The notes under the pieces were generated by a model. It did no database searches and had not been told where the DNA came from. It saw only the letters and a list, made by a program, of their open reading frames with translations. This document shows, piece after piece, positions 22,844 through 31,275 of a stretch of 41,013 nt of DNA. The stretch covers positions 1 to 41,013 of the forward strand of contig NZ_CAJQYY010000039.1 of the NCBI RefSeq assembly GCF_907164575.1. Reading direction: 5' to 3'. The position numbers were made by a program, and so were the translations under genes. Positions within the stretch are counted from its first letter, which is position 1. Every line of letters starts with the position of its first letter. Source of the stretch: Paraburkholderia gardini (GTDB lineage: Bacteria > Pseudomonadota > Gammaproteobacteria > Burkholderiales > Burkholderiaceae).

Positions 22844-24499
22844 ATGACGAATTCCGAGTCAGCTTCAGGTAGTCCGCAGTCGCCGCACAATTCCCAGGCG
22901 TCCCAATCGCCGATGGCGGCGGCCGTGCCGCATCGGGCAGGAGACAAGCCGTTCTTCGATCCAGTCGCCTACGGCAACGGTCCCGACGACGCCGTGACCG
23001 ACAGCACCGAGAACGCCGCGATCACAAAGCACACCATCACGACAGGTGGGCGCAAGATCAACTACACGGCGACGGCAGGTCATCTCGTGACGGTCGATTC
23101 GAGCAGTTCACTACCGAGTGCGAAGATGTTCTACGTGGCGTTCACGCAGGACAACCAGAAGGAAGAAACGCGTCCGGTCACGTTTTTCTATAATGGCGGC
23201 CCGGGGTCGTCTTCCGTGTTCGTGCTGCTGGGGTCGTTCGCGCCACGCCGCATCAAGACATCGATGCCGGGTTTCACACCGCCGGCGCCGTATGCAATGG
23301 AAGACAATCCCGACAGCCTGCTCGACAAGAGCGACCTCGTTTTCATTAACCCGGTCGGCACGGGCTATTCGGCGGCCATCGCACCGCATAAGAACCGCGA
23401 TTTCTGGGGGGTGGATCAGGACGCCGATTCGATCAAGCAGTTCATCAAGCGTTTTCTGACGAAGAACAGCCGCTGGAATTCGCCGAAGTTCCTGTTCGGC
23501 GAATCGTACGGCACCGCGCGCAGTTGTGTCCTCGCGTACCGTCTGCACGAAGACGGTGTCGATCTGAACGGCATCACGCTGCAGTCGTCGATTCTCGATT
23601 ACACGCAGGCGGGCAATCCGGTTGGGGCGCTGCCCACCGCGGCCGCGGACGCGTGGTATCACCGCAAGCTCGGCGTCGCGCCAACGCCGACCGATCTCGG
23701 CGCATTCGCTGAAGAAGTCGCCCAGTTCGCGCGCACGGATTACCTGGCCGCGCTACGCAAGTTCCCGACCACCGACAGCGCGACGGTCGAAAAACTGAGC
23801 GAATACACGGGCATCGACAAGACAACCTTGCTCGCATGGAGTCTCGATATCGCGGCTTACGACAGTCGGGGTAATTCTCTTTTCCTGACCACGTTGCTGA
23901 AATCGAAAGGACTTGCGCTTGGGGAGTATGACGGTCGCGTCACCGGGATCGAAACGGGTATCGCCGGCAAGATCGACCCGAACTCGGGCGGTAACGATCC
24001 CACGATGACAGCCGTCACGGGCGTGTACACGGCGATGTGGAATGTCTACCTGAACGAACAGTTGAAGTTCACGTCGAATTCCTCGTTCACCGACCTCAAC
24101 GATCAGGCATTCGCCAACTGGGACTTCAGTCACATCGACCCGACCGGGGCGCAGAAAGGCATTGATTCGAAGCGCAATGTCATCCTGTACACGGCAGGCG
24201 ATCTGGCTGCGGTGATGGCGCTTAATGTCGATCTGAAAGTGCTGTCGGCGAACGGTTTTTACGACTTTGTCACGCCGTTCTATCAGACCATCCTCGATCT
24301 GCAGGAAATGCCGCTCGTGAGCAATCAGGTTCGCCAGAACCTGTCGGCGCGCTTTTATCCGTCAGGGCACATGATTTACCTCGACGCCGGATCGCGTACG
24401 GCGCTCAAGGCCGATCTCGCGAAAATGTACGAATCGGCGGTCGCCAATGCGGGTGCGATGATGCGCATCCGGTCTCTACAGGCGCGCAACAAGAGCTGA
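22844..24499 (+). CDS. S10-family serine carboxypeptidase
   Basis: A 551-residue carboxypeptidase of the alpha/beta-hydrolase fold, releasing C-terminal residues at acid pH in known family members. The oxyanion region FFYNGGPGSSSVF is at about 115-126, the nucleophile is Ser221 in FGESYG, the acid is Asp474 in NGFYDFVTP, and the base is His509 in YPSGHMIY. The first 35 residues are Ser/Gln/Pro-rich with no hydrophobic signal. The gene starts 118 bp after the S53 peptidase gene on the same strand, suggesting cotranscription. Start ATG at 22844 follows TGGAGCG. Bacterial S10 proteins are uncommon compared with fungal ones. Confidence 0.9.
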   Translation: MTNSESASGSPQSPHNSQASQSPMAAAVPHRAGDKPFFDPVAYGNGPDDAVTDSTENAAITKHTITTGGRKINYTATAGHLVTVDSSSSLPSAKMFYVAFTQDNQKEETRPVTFFYNGGPGSSSVFVLLGSFAPRRIKTSMPGFTPPAPYAMEDNPDSLLDKSDLVFINPVGTGYSAAIAPHKNRDFWGVDQDADSIKQFIKRFLTKNSRWNSPKFLFGESYGTARSCVLAYRLHEDGVDLNGITLQSSILDYTQAGNPVGALPTAAADAWYHRKLGVAPTPTDLGAFAEEVAQFARTDYLAALRKFPTTDSATVEKLSEYTGIDKTTLLAWSLDIAAYDSRGNSLFLTTLLKSKGLALGEYDGRVTGIETGIAGKIDPNSGGNDPTMTAVTGVYTAMWNVYLNEQLKFTSNSSFTDLNDQAFANWDFSHIDPTGAQKGIDSKRNVILYTAGDLAAVMALNVDLKVLSANGFYDFVTPFYQTILDLQEMPLVSNQVRQNLSARFYPSGHMIYLDAGSRTALKADLAKMYESAVANAGAMMRIRSLQARNKS

Positions 24500-24519
24500 G
24501 GATGGGGCACAAATAGAAA

Positions 24520-24547
24520 CGGCGGGCTGACGCAAGCCGGCCCGCCG
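24520..24547 (+). terminator. Hairpin after the peptidase genes
   Basis: CGGCGGGC (24520-24527) and GCCCGCCG (24540-24547) form a perfect 8-bp GC stem with a 12-base loop, 21 bp after the carboxypeptidase stop codon. No T-run follows, so termination would need another factor, but the place is right for the end of the peptidase transcript. Confidence 0.5.
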
Positions 24548-24989
24548 CCCCACTTGTTACTGCACACATGCGTCAAACCGCGATGCACGCGACAGTCTGG
24601 CAAGGGCTCGCCATCGCATAGCCGCGTGCAGCCCTTTTCCTCGCGTTCGCCCACCGCATGACGGCGGACGATGCCGACGTGTCGCATTCGATGCGCACGC
24701 CAGCCGCCCCGTAAAACAACCTGTACAACCTCGATAACCCGCCGGAATGCCTGTTTTATGGCAACCGGTCGCTACTACCCCCGTTTCTGCCCTGTGTGAC
24801 GGACAATGAAAAGGACCATGAAAAAAATGGTATTGCCATTTTTTTGCCGTTCAATCAGGTACAGTTCACTAATAACGTCTTGCGATCATGTCATGTGAGC
24901 AGGTCATGTCATGGCAAACTGTCGTATCGCATTTGCAGCAGGTTCTGACTATCCTGACATCAGGACGAAATGCAAAGGGGAGATTTGAA
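24548..24989. promoter_or_regulatory. Gene-free leader with inverted and direct repeats
   Basis: No clear gene is seen in these 442 bp. A perfect 10-base inverted repeat, AAAAAAATGG (24821-24830) and CCATTTTTTT (24836-24845), has a 5-base loop; it would act as a terminator on either strand or as an AT-rich operator. The 10-mer TCATGTCATG occurs twice (24886-24895 and 24904-24913), 18 bases apart. A 26-codon frame from ATG 24818 (MKKMVLPFFC start) overlaps the inverted repeat and has only a close AAGGA ahead, so I give it little weight. The region precedes a small membrane peptide and an RRM protein. Confidence 0.5.
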
Positions 24990-25115
24990 ATGATTATTCT
25001 TTATGTCTCGGTGGCGTTGCTCGGCGCGGCGATTATCCGTCATGCGGCTGCGAAGAACAGGCGCGAGCGCCTGCAGCCGGTTCGTGTGCGCAGTAGTGCG
25101 CGGCCCAACCGGTGA
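24990..25115 (+). CDS. Small single-pass membrane peptide (41 residues)
   Basis: ATG at 24990 has a strong AAGGGGAGA site six bases ahead. The 41-residue product has one hydrophobic helix (MIILYVSVALLGAAII) followed by a basic tail with many Arg and Lys residues, so it should sit in the inner membrane with its C-terminus inside the cell. No family is recognised. It lies 12 bp before the RRM-protein gene, so the two are probably expressed together from the repeat-rich leader. Confidence 0.55.
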   Translation: MIILYVSVALLGAAIIRHAAAKNRRERLQPVRVRSSARPNR

Positions 25116-25127
25116 TCATGGTTCGCC

Positions 25128-25391
25128 ATGAATCTCACCGTCAGGAATATTCCGAAGTCGTGTACTGAGCAGGAAGTGCGTGACTTTCTCAAGAAAGAGT
25201 TAGGGCACTACGCGTCCGGGATCGAGGTGCACGAGGTGGGTACGCCCACTGCATACGCCGTCATCGAGCTGGACGCGAGCGTGCCGTACGTCGGTGAGGT
25301 CATCGCGCGGCAGGTTAATGCGCTCCATCTGAACGGCGTGGCACTCGAGGCCAGCTCCTCGCTATTTAGCGACGAACCGCCCCAGCGGTAA
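25128..25391 (+). CDS. RRM-domain RNA-binding protein
   Basis: An 87-residue protein with one RNA-recognition motif. Strand 1 (RNP2-like) is LTVRNIP at residues 3-9, helix 1 is TEQEVRDFLKKELG, and strand 3 (RNP1-like) is TAYAVIELD at about 43-51, lacking some of the usual aromatic residues. Helix 2 and strand 4 follow (VGEVIARQVNALHLNGVALEA). Bacterial RRM proteins are mostly found in cyanobacteria and some proteobacteria and bind RNA in post-transcriptional control; the target here is unknown. Its aromatic-poor RNP1 could mean altered RNA binding. The gene ends 36 bp from the convergent nadE. Confidence 0.78.
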   Translation: MNLTVRNIPKSCTEQEVRDFLKKELGHYASGIEVHEVGTPTAYAVIELDASVPYVGEVIARQVNALHLNGVALEASSSLFSDEPPQR

Positions 25392-25427
25392 CAGTGAAGC
25401 AGCGAGCGGGTCCGTCGTGCTCTCCAG

Positions 25428-26279
25428 CTATTCGTTCACCGGCCAGTCGAATGGCGTATAGGGCAGCGCCCGCTTGTGTCGCGTCGCGTGATAGAAACGA
25501 AAAACGGTCTCGTACACTGCGTCGCTGACCGGCTTGCCCTCCAGAAAATCGTCGATATGCTCGTAGGTGATGCCATACGCATCTTCGTCGGGGCGTAGTG
25601 GACGCAGCGTCTCCAGATCGGCCGTAGGTGTCTTCGACGCCATGGCTTCCGTGGCGCCCAGCGCACGCACCAGTTCGCGTACCCGGCGTTTGTTCAGTCC
25701 CGCCAGCGGCAATACGTCAGCACCCCCATCGCCGAATTTCGTAAAGAACCCCATCACGGATTCAGCCGCATGATCGGTGCCGATCACGACGCCGGCCCGC
25801 GCGCCGGCCACCGCGTACTGCGCGATCATCCGCTGACGCGCCTTGATGTTGCCGAGAATGAAGTCCCGATGCGCGTCGTCGCTGAACGGCGTGCCGCTTG
25901 CGACAACGGCGGCGAGCATGGCATCGGCGGCCGGCTTGATGTCGACGGTCAGATTTTCGTCGGCGCGGATGAACGCGAGCGATTGCTGGGCGTCCTTTTC
26001 GTCGTGTTGTGTGCCGTAAGGCAGGCGCATCGCAACGAAGCGCGCATCGTGTCCGCCAGCACGCAGACGTTCGACGGCGAGTTGCGCGAGCCGTCCCGCA
26101 GTCGTCGAATCGACGCCGCCGCTAATGCCGAGCACGTAGGTCTTCAATGCGCTGTCGTGTAGATAGCGCGCGAGAAACGCGACCCGTCTTTCAATTTCCT
26201 GCACCGCATCGAATCGCTGGGCGACATGCATTTCTTCGATGATGCGCCGTTGAAGCAGGGCAGAATCTGTCTGAGTCAT
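25428..26279 (-). CDS. nadE: NH3-dependent NAD(+) synthetase
   Basis: A 283-residue enzyme that amidates nicotinic acid adenine dinucleotide to NAD using ATP and ammonia (EC 6.3.1.5). The N-type ATP pyrophosphatase loop LGISGGVDST (about residues 48-57) is intact. Further family segments are MRLPYGTQHDEKDAQ, NIKARQRMIAQY, GTDHAAESVMGFFTKFGDGGAD and TADLETLRPLRPDEDAYGITY. There is no glutaminase domain, so free ammonia is the donor. ATG at 26279 has AAGGAAAA in front; the frame is open to 26330 but without family similarity. It is read divergently from the L,D-transpeptidase gene. Confidence 0.95.
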   Translation of the reverse strand: MTQTDSALLQRRIIEEMHVAQRFDAVQEIERRVAFLARYLHDSALKTYVLGISGGVDSTTAGRLAQLAVERLRAGGHDARFVAMRLPYGTQHDEKDAQQSLAFIRADENLTVDIKPAADAMLAAVVASGTPFSDDAHRDFILGNIKARQRMIAQYAVAGARAGVVIGTDHAAESVMGFFTKFGDGGADVLPLAGLNKRRVRELVRALGATEAMASKTPTADLETLRPLRPDEDAYGITYEHIDDFLEGKPVSDAVYETVFRFYHATRHKRALPYTPFDWPVNE

Positions 26280-26491
26280 CGGTTTTCCTTCGGCGTATTT
26301 GACGGTTTTCGTCTTGCGAGTATCGCGCATTGATTGGGCCTGTCACCATGCGATCGCTAAAATCCCGTTCGCCGGCCGGCATTCGATGTCCGATCGTCAC
26401 GATGAGCAATCCTGGTAATATGTTTCGGGCCTGTCGCGTGCGGGTTGATGAAGTTGAACAATTCAATAACGGGCTCGCTCGAAGAGACGAG

Positions 26492-27583
26492 ATGAACATC
26501 GACACATGTCGTGATCAGGCCGACGAAAAAAATGGAATAACAGGCACGGTCGCCGGGTTTTCTGGCGTTCGGCAATTCAACCGGTGTCATCGCTGGATGG
26601 GCCGCGCGGCCGTGGCTTCGGTGTGTGCATTGTCGTGCGCGCTCGCGTTTGCCGCCAGTCCCGCATCGACCGTGACGGCGGCGCCGGCGAGCGGCGCGGC
26701 ATCGATGGTCCGGCCGATACCGCCGCTGCTTCCGGCAACCCCTGCCGCGCCGGCAAGCGCATCGCAGCCCGCGTCGGCGCCGGTTGCTGCGCCCGATGCG
26801 GGCCGCGTGGCCGATCCGCGCCGGGCACTGCTGATGCGCAATACGTTCGCACGCGAAGTCACACGTCGCCTGAAGGTACCGGCGGTGGATCAGGCGGCGT
26901 ACGGCGTGCGTCTGCAGGCGGCGCTGGCGGCAAAAGATCTCGGCGGATTGGCGGGTGAATATGTGGTGCTGGTGGATCGCAACGCTAAGGTGCAGGCGCT
27001 CTTCATTTATTTCCGCGCGACGCCGGCCGACAACTGGCAGATGATCGGCGCATCGCCGGTCGCGACGGGCCGGCCGGGCGAATTCGACCATTTCATCACG
27101 CCGCTCGGTGTTTTCGAGCATACGCCCGACAACATGGATTTTCGTGCCGAAGGCACGATGAACCAGAACGGCATTCGCGGCTACGGCAAGCGTGATATGC
27201 GCATCTTCGATCTGGGCTGGGCCGAAGGCGAGCGCGGCTGGGGGAAAGGCGGCGTGTCGCAGATGCGCTTCCAGATGCATGCAACCGATCCTGACCGGCT
27301 CGAACCGTTGCTCGGTATCCGTCACTCGAAGGGATGCGTGCGCATTCCCGCGTCGCTGAATGTGTTTCTCGATCATCACGGCATTCTCGACGCCGAATAC
27401 GAAGCGCTCGTCGCGTCCGGCCAGTCGCTCTGGGTGCTGCACCCGGACCGGCAGGCAACGCCGTGGGCCGGACGTTACATCGTCGTGGTCGATTCAGGGC
27501 GCAAGACGCGGCCCGCGTGGTCTCCGGCGCCCGGCAGCAAGGCTCACGCGAAAATGCCGGCCGGCGGCGACAACGCGGACTAG
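26492..27583 (+). CDS. L,D-transpeptidase (YkuD-domain) protein
   Basis: An exported cell-wall enzyme that would form 3-3 peptidoglycan cross-links or attach proteins. The YkuD active site is visible in RHSKGCVRIP: His, then the catalytic Cys three residues later. FDHFITPLGVFEHTPDN and the QNGIRGYGKRDMRIFDLGW region are also typical. A hydrophobic segment (VASVCALSCALAFAA, ending SPA) serves as signal peptide, followed by an Ala/Pro-rich linker of about 70 residues. The start is uncertain: ATG at 26492 (363 residues) has GAAGAGACGAG ahead; ATG at 26597 gives a more usual signal peptide but has no ribosome site; the frame is open from 26330. The 27584-27763 stretch after it shows no gene. Confidence 0.85.
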   Translation: MNIDTCRDQADEKNGITGTVAGFSGVRQFNRCHRWMGRAAVASVCALSCALAFAASPASTVTAAPASGAASMVRPIPPLLPATPAAPASASQPASAPVAAPDAGRVADPRRALLMRNTFAREVTRRLKVPAVDQAAYGVRLQAALAAKDLGGLAGEYVVLVDRNAKVQALFIYFRATPADNWQMIGASPVATGRPGEFDHFITPLGVFEHTPDNMDFRAEGTMNQNGIRGYGKRDMRIFDLGWAEGERGWGKGGVSQMRFQMHATDPDRLEPLLGIRHSKGCVRIPASLNVFLDHHGILDAEYEALVASGQSLWVLHPDRQATPWAGRYIVVVDSGRKTRPAWSPAPGSKAHAKMPAGGDNAD

Positions 27584-27763
27584 GGCACCATGAGGCACCA
27601 CGCAACCGGGTCCGGAAACGGTCAGTGCAATCCGCGTACCCGGGTGGCGACGGGCAGATCAGGTGTGCGTCGACAACTGGGTCTATCGTCGCGACGCCGT
27701 TCCGACGCATCGTGATCACGCAACCCAACCCAACGCAACATCACGTGAAGCAACGCGTGATGG

Positions 27764-28633
27764 TCAGGCCCGCACGAGCCAGACGCCCGCGAGCGCAAGC
27801 ACGAAACCGGCGATCTGCACGGGCAGCAGCATTTCCCCGAAGCCGATATAGCCTTCGAGGGCGGCAAATGGCGGCGCGAGAAACAGGAGCGCCGTCGCGC
27901 GTGACGCGTCGCCGCGACGGACCATCCAGACAAGCAGCGTCACGCTGACGCCCGAAAGCATCACGATGCCCCATGCAAGCGATGCCCACAGCGATGTCGA
28001 GGAAATCCAGCGGTGCTCGCCGAGCGCGAGCGCCAGCACTGCGGCGACGGCGGCCGCGCCCAGATTCTGCACGGCGCTCGCGCTGCGTAGATCGGCCTTC
28101 GCGAGCGACGTCTTCTGAAACAGCGTGCCCGCCGTGATCGAAACGACAGCAAGAATCGAAATGACGATGACAAGCCACGGCGGTGCACTCCCGTGCGGCA
28201 CGGGCGCGGCGGCAGCGAGCTTCGGCTCCAGTACGAGCGCGACGCCGGTCAGGCCAAGTACCATGCCGCTCCAGCCGCGCGGGGACAGGCGTTCGCCAAG
28301 GAGCGGCGCGGCGACGGCGGCGGTCAGCAACGGCTGGAGCGCGCCGAGTAGCGCCATCACACCCGCGCTCATCCCCTGTGCGACGGCCCAGTAACCCGCA
28401 CCGAGATACACGCCCTGCAACAACGCACCGGCGAGCAGATGCTTGCCCAGATCGCGGCCGCGTGGCCACGCGGCGCGCGTCGCGAGTGCCACGAGCGTGA
28501 ACAGTACGGCGGTTCCGCCAAAGCGCGCCAGCAGAAAGAGATTCGGATCGGCAAACGGCGTGATCGCGCGGGCGACCACAAAGCCCGTCGACCACAGCAC
28601 GACGAACAGCACAGCATTGATGGCTACGAACAT
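27764..28633 (-). CDS. EamA/DMT-family transporter
   Basis: A 289-residue integral membrane protein with about ten hydrophobic helices in two EamA repeats, a drug/metabolite transporter family. The first repeat shows VLFVVLWSTGFVVARAITPF and NLFLLARFGGTAVLFTLVAL; the second has GTLFQKTSLAKADLRSASA and RRGDASRATALLFLAPPFAA. Such proteins export amino acids, sugars or other metabolites; the substrate is unknown. ATG at 28633 fits the family start; the frame continues to 28711 without similarity. It follows the UbiB-like gene on the same strand with a 123-bp gap. Confidence 0.9.
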   Translation of the reverse strand: MFVAINAVLFVVLWSTGFVVARAITPFADPNLFLLARFGGTAVLFTLVALATRAAWPRGRDLGKHLLAGALLQGVYLGAGYWAVAQGMSAGVMALLGALQPLLTAAVAAPLLGERLSPRGWSGMVLGLTGVALVLEPKLAAAAPVPHGSAPPWLVIVISILAVVSITAGTLFQKTSLAKADLRSASAVQNLGAAAVAAVLALALGEHRWISSTSLWASLAWGIVMLSGVSVTLLVWMVRRGDASRATALLFLAPPFAALEGYIGFGEMLLPVQIAGFVLALAGVWLVRA

Positions 28634-28756
28634 GGAACGGCGAACGGCTCGCGACGAACGAAAACGGCAGTGTGATCCACCGTGGACGGTGCGTCTTGTT
28701 CGAACCTGCACTGCGGCGCGTAAGCTGGGCGACGGGCGCGCGAAGTCCGGCCGGCG

Positions 28757-30313
28757 TTACTGCGCGAGCAGAATCGCGCCTGCGCCCAGCACGGCGCCGC
28801 TCACGGCGCACGCCCAGAGCAGCGCGCGGGTGCGCCTGATTTCGCGGCCCAGTTCGCGCGTCAGTTCGGCATCGCGCTGTGAGCGTGTCTGGTCGTGCTG
28901 ATGCTGGAGGTAGAGCACGGCCAGCTGCGGCATGCGCGGCACGATATGCGCGAGGTGCGGCAATTCCTGCGAAATGCGCCTGATCCAGCCGTGATGGCCG
29001 AGATCGCGTCGCGCGATGCCCGCGAGCGTGCGTCGCGCGATGTTCCATGTATCGACGCCGGGGTGCAGCGCGCGCGCCAATGCCTCGGCCTGCTCGAACG
29101 AGCGCTGCGCATTCGCGAGGCGCGCGGACACGGCGCCCCCGAATGGCTGCACCGCATGCAGGAGATGATGGAACAGTGCGCCGGCTGAACGCGCTTCGGG
29201 TTCATCCGCGAAATGGGCTTCCGCGCGGGTGCGCAGTTCCGCTTCGAGCACCTCGGTGCGTGTGCTGGACGGCACGTGACCGGCATTACGGTGCAGGTCG
29301 GCGAGGTGACCGTATTGCTGCCCGAAAAGCGCGCTTGCGCCATGAACGAAAAAGTGGCGCTCCTGCGAGGAGAGGCTCGACATGATCGCGAAATCCGCCA
29401 GCACGAGGCGTCCGCATGTATCGGGTTCGATACTCACCCGCACGCGTTCGGCGTCGAGCGCCGCGTGAAAGAAGCCATGCTCGAACGTCTGCTCGCTGAC
29501 TACTTCGATGATATGCGCGGCGAGCGTCGCGAGCTTGATGTGATGTGCGTGCAGTCCAATGACGTTCGCGACCGACAGGGTGTCGATCCGCTGCGCGACG
29601 AGCGTGGTGGGCGTACACAGGTCCCAGATCACGGTTGGTACGGCGATCCGCATGTCGCGATCGAAGTGATGACCGGTCTGGCTGAGATTGGCCGCTTCGG
29701 CGCGCAGGTCGAAGCGACGCAGCAACTCCTGCGTGAACGATCCGGAGAGCGAGCGCAGTTGCAGCCGGCGCGCGGTGCCCGAAAACTTCTCGAGCCAGCG
29801 CGCGACCCAGCGCAGGAGCGCGGCCTCGTCGCTGATCTGCTCGACTTCCGCCTCGCGCAGCAGCTTGATCGACACGTTGCAGTGACCGTCGACGGGCGCG
29901 ATCAGACGTGCGATATGCGTCTGTTCGGCAAAGCCGTTGCGTGCAGGCACGAGATCGACGGATGCGAACAGCGTGGTGAGCGGGCGTTCGAAGGCCGCCT
30001 CCAGTGCGCGTTCGACCGCTTGCGGCGGTAGCGGCGCCTGCATGTGGTCGACGGCGTCGATCACGTCGTGCAGCGTGCCGCCCGCGAGCTCCGGATGTTC
30101 GACGAGCGCGGCGGCGAACGCGCTGGCGAGCGGGCCGAGTTGCGGCAGCGCGCCATGAAGGCTTGCGCGCGCCTTGTCCGATCCATGCAGACGGCTTACA
30201 AGTGTAGCGGCCCAGCGCAGCTTGTGGTGTTCCGGCGCCGCGAGCCAGATAAGCCGCGCGCCGTAGCGCAAAGCGTGAAACAGCAGCAGGAGTCGGCGAA
30301 ACAGTGGGCGCAT
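28757..30313 (-). CDS. UbiB/ABC1-family protein lacking kinase motifs (likely pseudokinase)
   Basis: A 518-residue protein with the overall plan of UbiB, the atypical kinase needed for ubiquinone synthesis: an N-terminal helical part, a kinase-like core and a C-terminal membrane helix (LLWACAVSGAVLGAGAILLAQ as the last 21 residues, given here in two parts of one segment). Lys150 in VSIKLLR matches the ATP lysine. The catalytic segment, HADxHPGN in UbiB, reads HGFFHAALDAERVRV (279-293), so the usual Asp and Asn are not in place. The DFG-equivalent is ADFAIM (306-311). The KxGQ and Ala-rich loops of UbiB are not recognisable near 52-66 and 115-136. It is probably a non-catalytic paralogue rather than the housekeeping UbiB. 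An alternative start is at 30340. Confidence 0.7.
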   Translation of the reverse strand: MRPLFRRLLLLFHALRYGARLIWLAAPEHHKLRWAATLVSRLHGSDKARASLHGALPQLGPLASAFAAALVEHPELAGGTLHDVIDAVDHMQAPLPPQAVERALEAAFERPLTTLFASVDLVPARNGFAEQTHIARLIAPVDGHCNVSIKLLREAEVEQISDEAALLRWVARWLEKFSGTARRLQLRSLSGSFTQELLRRFDLRAEAANLSQTGHHFDRDMRIAVPTVIWDLCTPTTLVAQRIDTLSVANVIGLHAHHIKLATLAAHIIEVVSEQTFEHGFFHAALDAERVRVSIEPDTCGRLVLADFAIMSSLSSQERHFFVHGASALFGQQYGHLADLHRNAGHVPSSTRTEVLEAELRTRAEAHFADEPEARSAGALFHHLLHAVQPFGGAVSARLANAQRSFEQAEALARALHPGVDTWNIARRTLAGIARRDLGHHGWIRRISQELPHLAHIVPRMPQLAVLYLQHQHDQTRSQRDAELTRELGREIRRTRALLWACAVSGAVLGAGAILLAQ

Positions 30314-30468
30314 CGGTAGTTCGTGTGACGGAGCGCGCATCGACGATGCGTGACGGGAGCGCACAGGGTAGCAGGGAAGCACATGGGGCAGAGCGTTCCC
30401 GCGGATCGCGTAATACAATACGCCGGCCTTCCGAACTCACGTGTGCCGTCAGCCCGGCGCCCCCAGAG

Positions 30469-31224
30469 ATGCTCGCAGAACAACGTCATCAATACATCCT
30501 GTCGCAGGTCGCCAGAAACGGCGCGTTGTCGGTCGCTGAACTCGTTCGCGAGCTGAACGTTTCGCGCGAGACGATCCGGCGCGATCTGAATACGCTGGCC
30601 GGCCGCGGCCTGATCGTGACAACTCACGGCGGCGCGCTGTCGAGCGACCGTCGCGAGCCCGATCTCGATACGCGTGAAGCAGCGAACGCCAGCGCCAAGC
30701 GCGCGATCGGCGAACGCGCCGCGCAGTTCATTCCCGACGGCGCATCGGTCATCATCGATTCGGGCAGCACGACGCAGGCCGTCGCGCGCGCGCTGACCGA
30801 CCGGCACCGGCTCACCGTCTACACCAACGACTGGCGCATCGCGCTGCTGCTCGGCAGACGCAACGACAATCGCGTGACGCTGCTCGGCGGCGAGCTGTCG
30901 GATCTGGAAGACGCCACGTTCGGCCTCGATACGATCCATCAGCTGGCCCAATACCACGCGGATTTCGCGCTGATCGGCGCGGGCGGTATTTCAGCCGATG
31001 CGTGGCTCACCGATTACTCGCGCATGGCCGCCGAAGTGCGCAGCCGGATGATCGCGGCAGCCGGAATGGTGATCGTCGTCGCGGACAACTCGAAGTTCGG
31101 CCGTGTCACGCCCGTGCGGATCAATGGTTTCGAGTCGGCCCGCTATCTCGTGACCGAGCTGGCGCCGGACCGCGCGCTGGCGAAAGCGATCGCGACGCGC
31201 GGCCCGGAAATCCTGATCGCCTGA
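30469..31224 (+). CDS. DeoR-family transcriptional regulator
   Basis: A 251-residue regulator with N-terminal HTH (EQRHQYILSQVARNGALSVA, then LVRELNVSRETIRRDLNTLA, residues 4-43) and a sugar-phosphate-sensor domain (DSGSTTQAVARAL, TNDWRIALLL, GAGGISADAWLTDYSRMAAE, VVADNSKFG). Family members sense phosphorylated metabolites. ATG at 30469 was chosen since the frame upstream (from 30304) lies in the divergent promoter region and is not similar. It is divergent from the UbiB-like gene and converges on phnW with a 51-bp gap. A regulator of this type is often found beside AEP genes, so it may be a second regulator of the locus, but nothing here proves this. Confidence 0.88.
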   Translation: MLAEQRHQYILSQVARNGALSVAELVRELNVSRETIRRDLNTLAGRGLIVTTHGGALSSDRREPDLDTREAANASAKRAIGERAAQFIPDGASVIIDSGSTTQAVARALTDRHRLTVYTNDWRIALLLGRRNDNRVTLLGGELSDLEDATFGLDTIHQLAQYHADFALIGAGGISADAWLTDYSRMAAEVRSRMIAAAGMVIVVADNSKFGRVTPVRINGFESARYLVTELAPDRALAKAIATRGPEILIA

Positions 31225-31275
31225 GGCACCCGCATTTCCACGGCCTTCCCCTGCATTCCGCCGCCGCGTCTGCCG

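Noticed and set aside
24888..24989. An N-terminal extension of the 41-residue membrane peptide
   Set aside because: It would start in the TCATGTCATG repeats without a ribosome site, while ATG 24990 has a strong one.
27741..30440. Long alternative minus-strand frames overlapping the EamA and UbiB-like genes
   Set aside because: Same-strand shadow frames; the real frames show family motifs throughout, and these show none.
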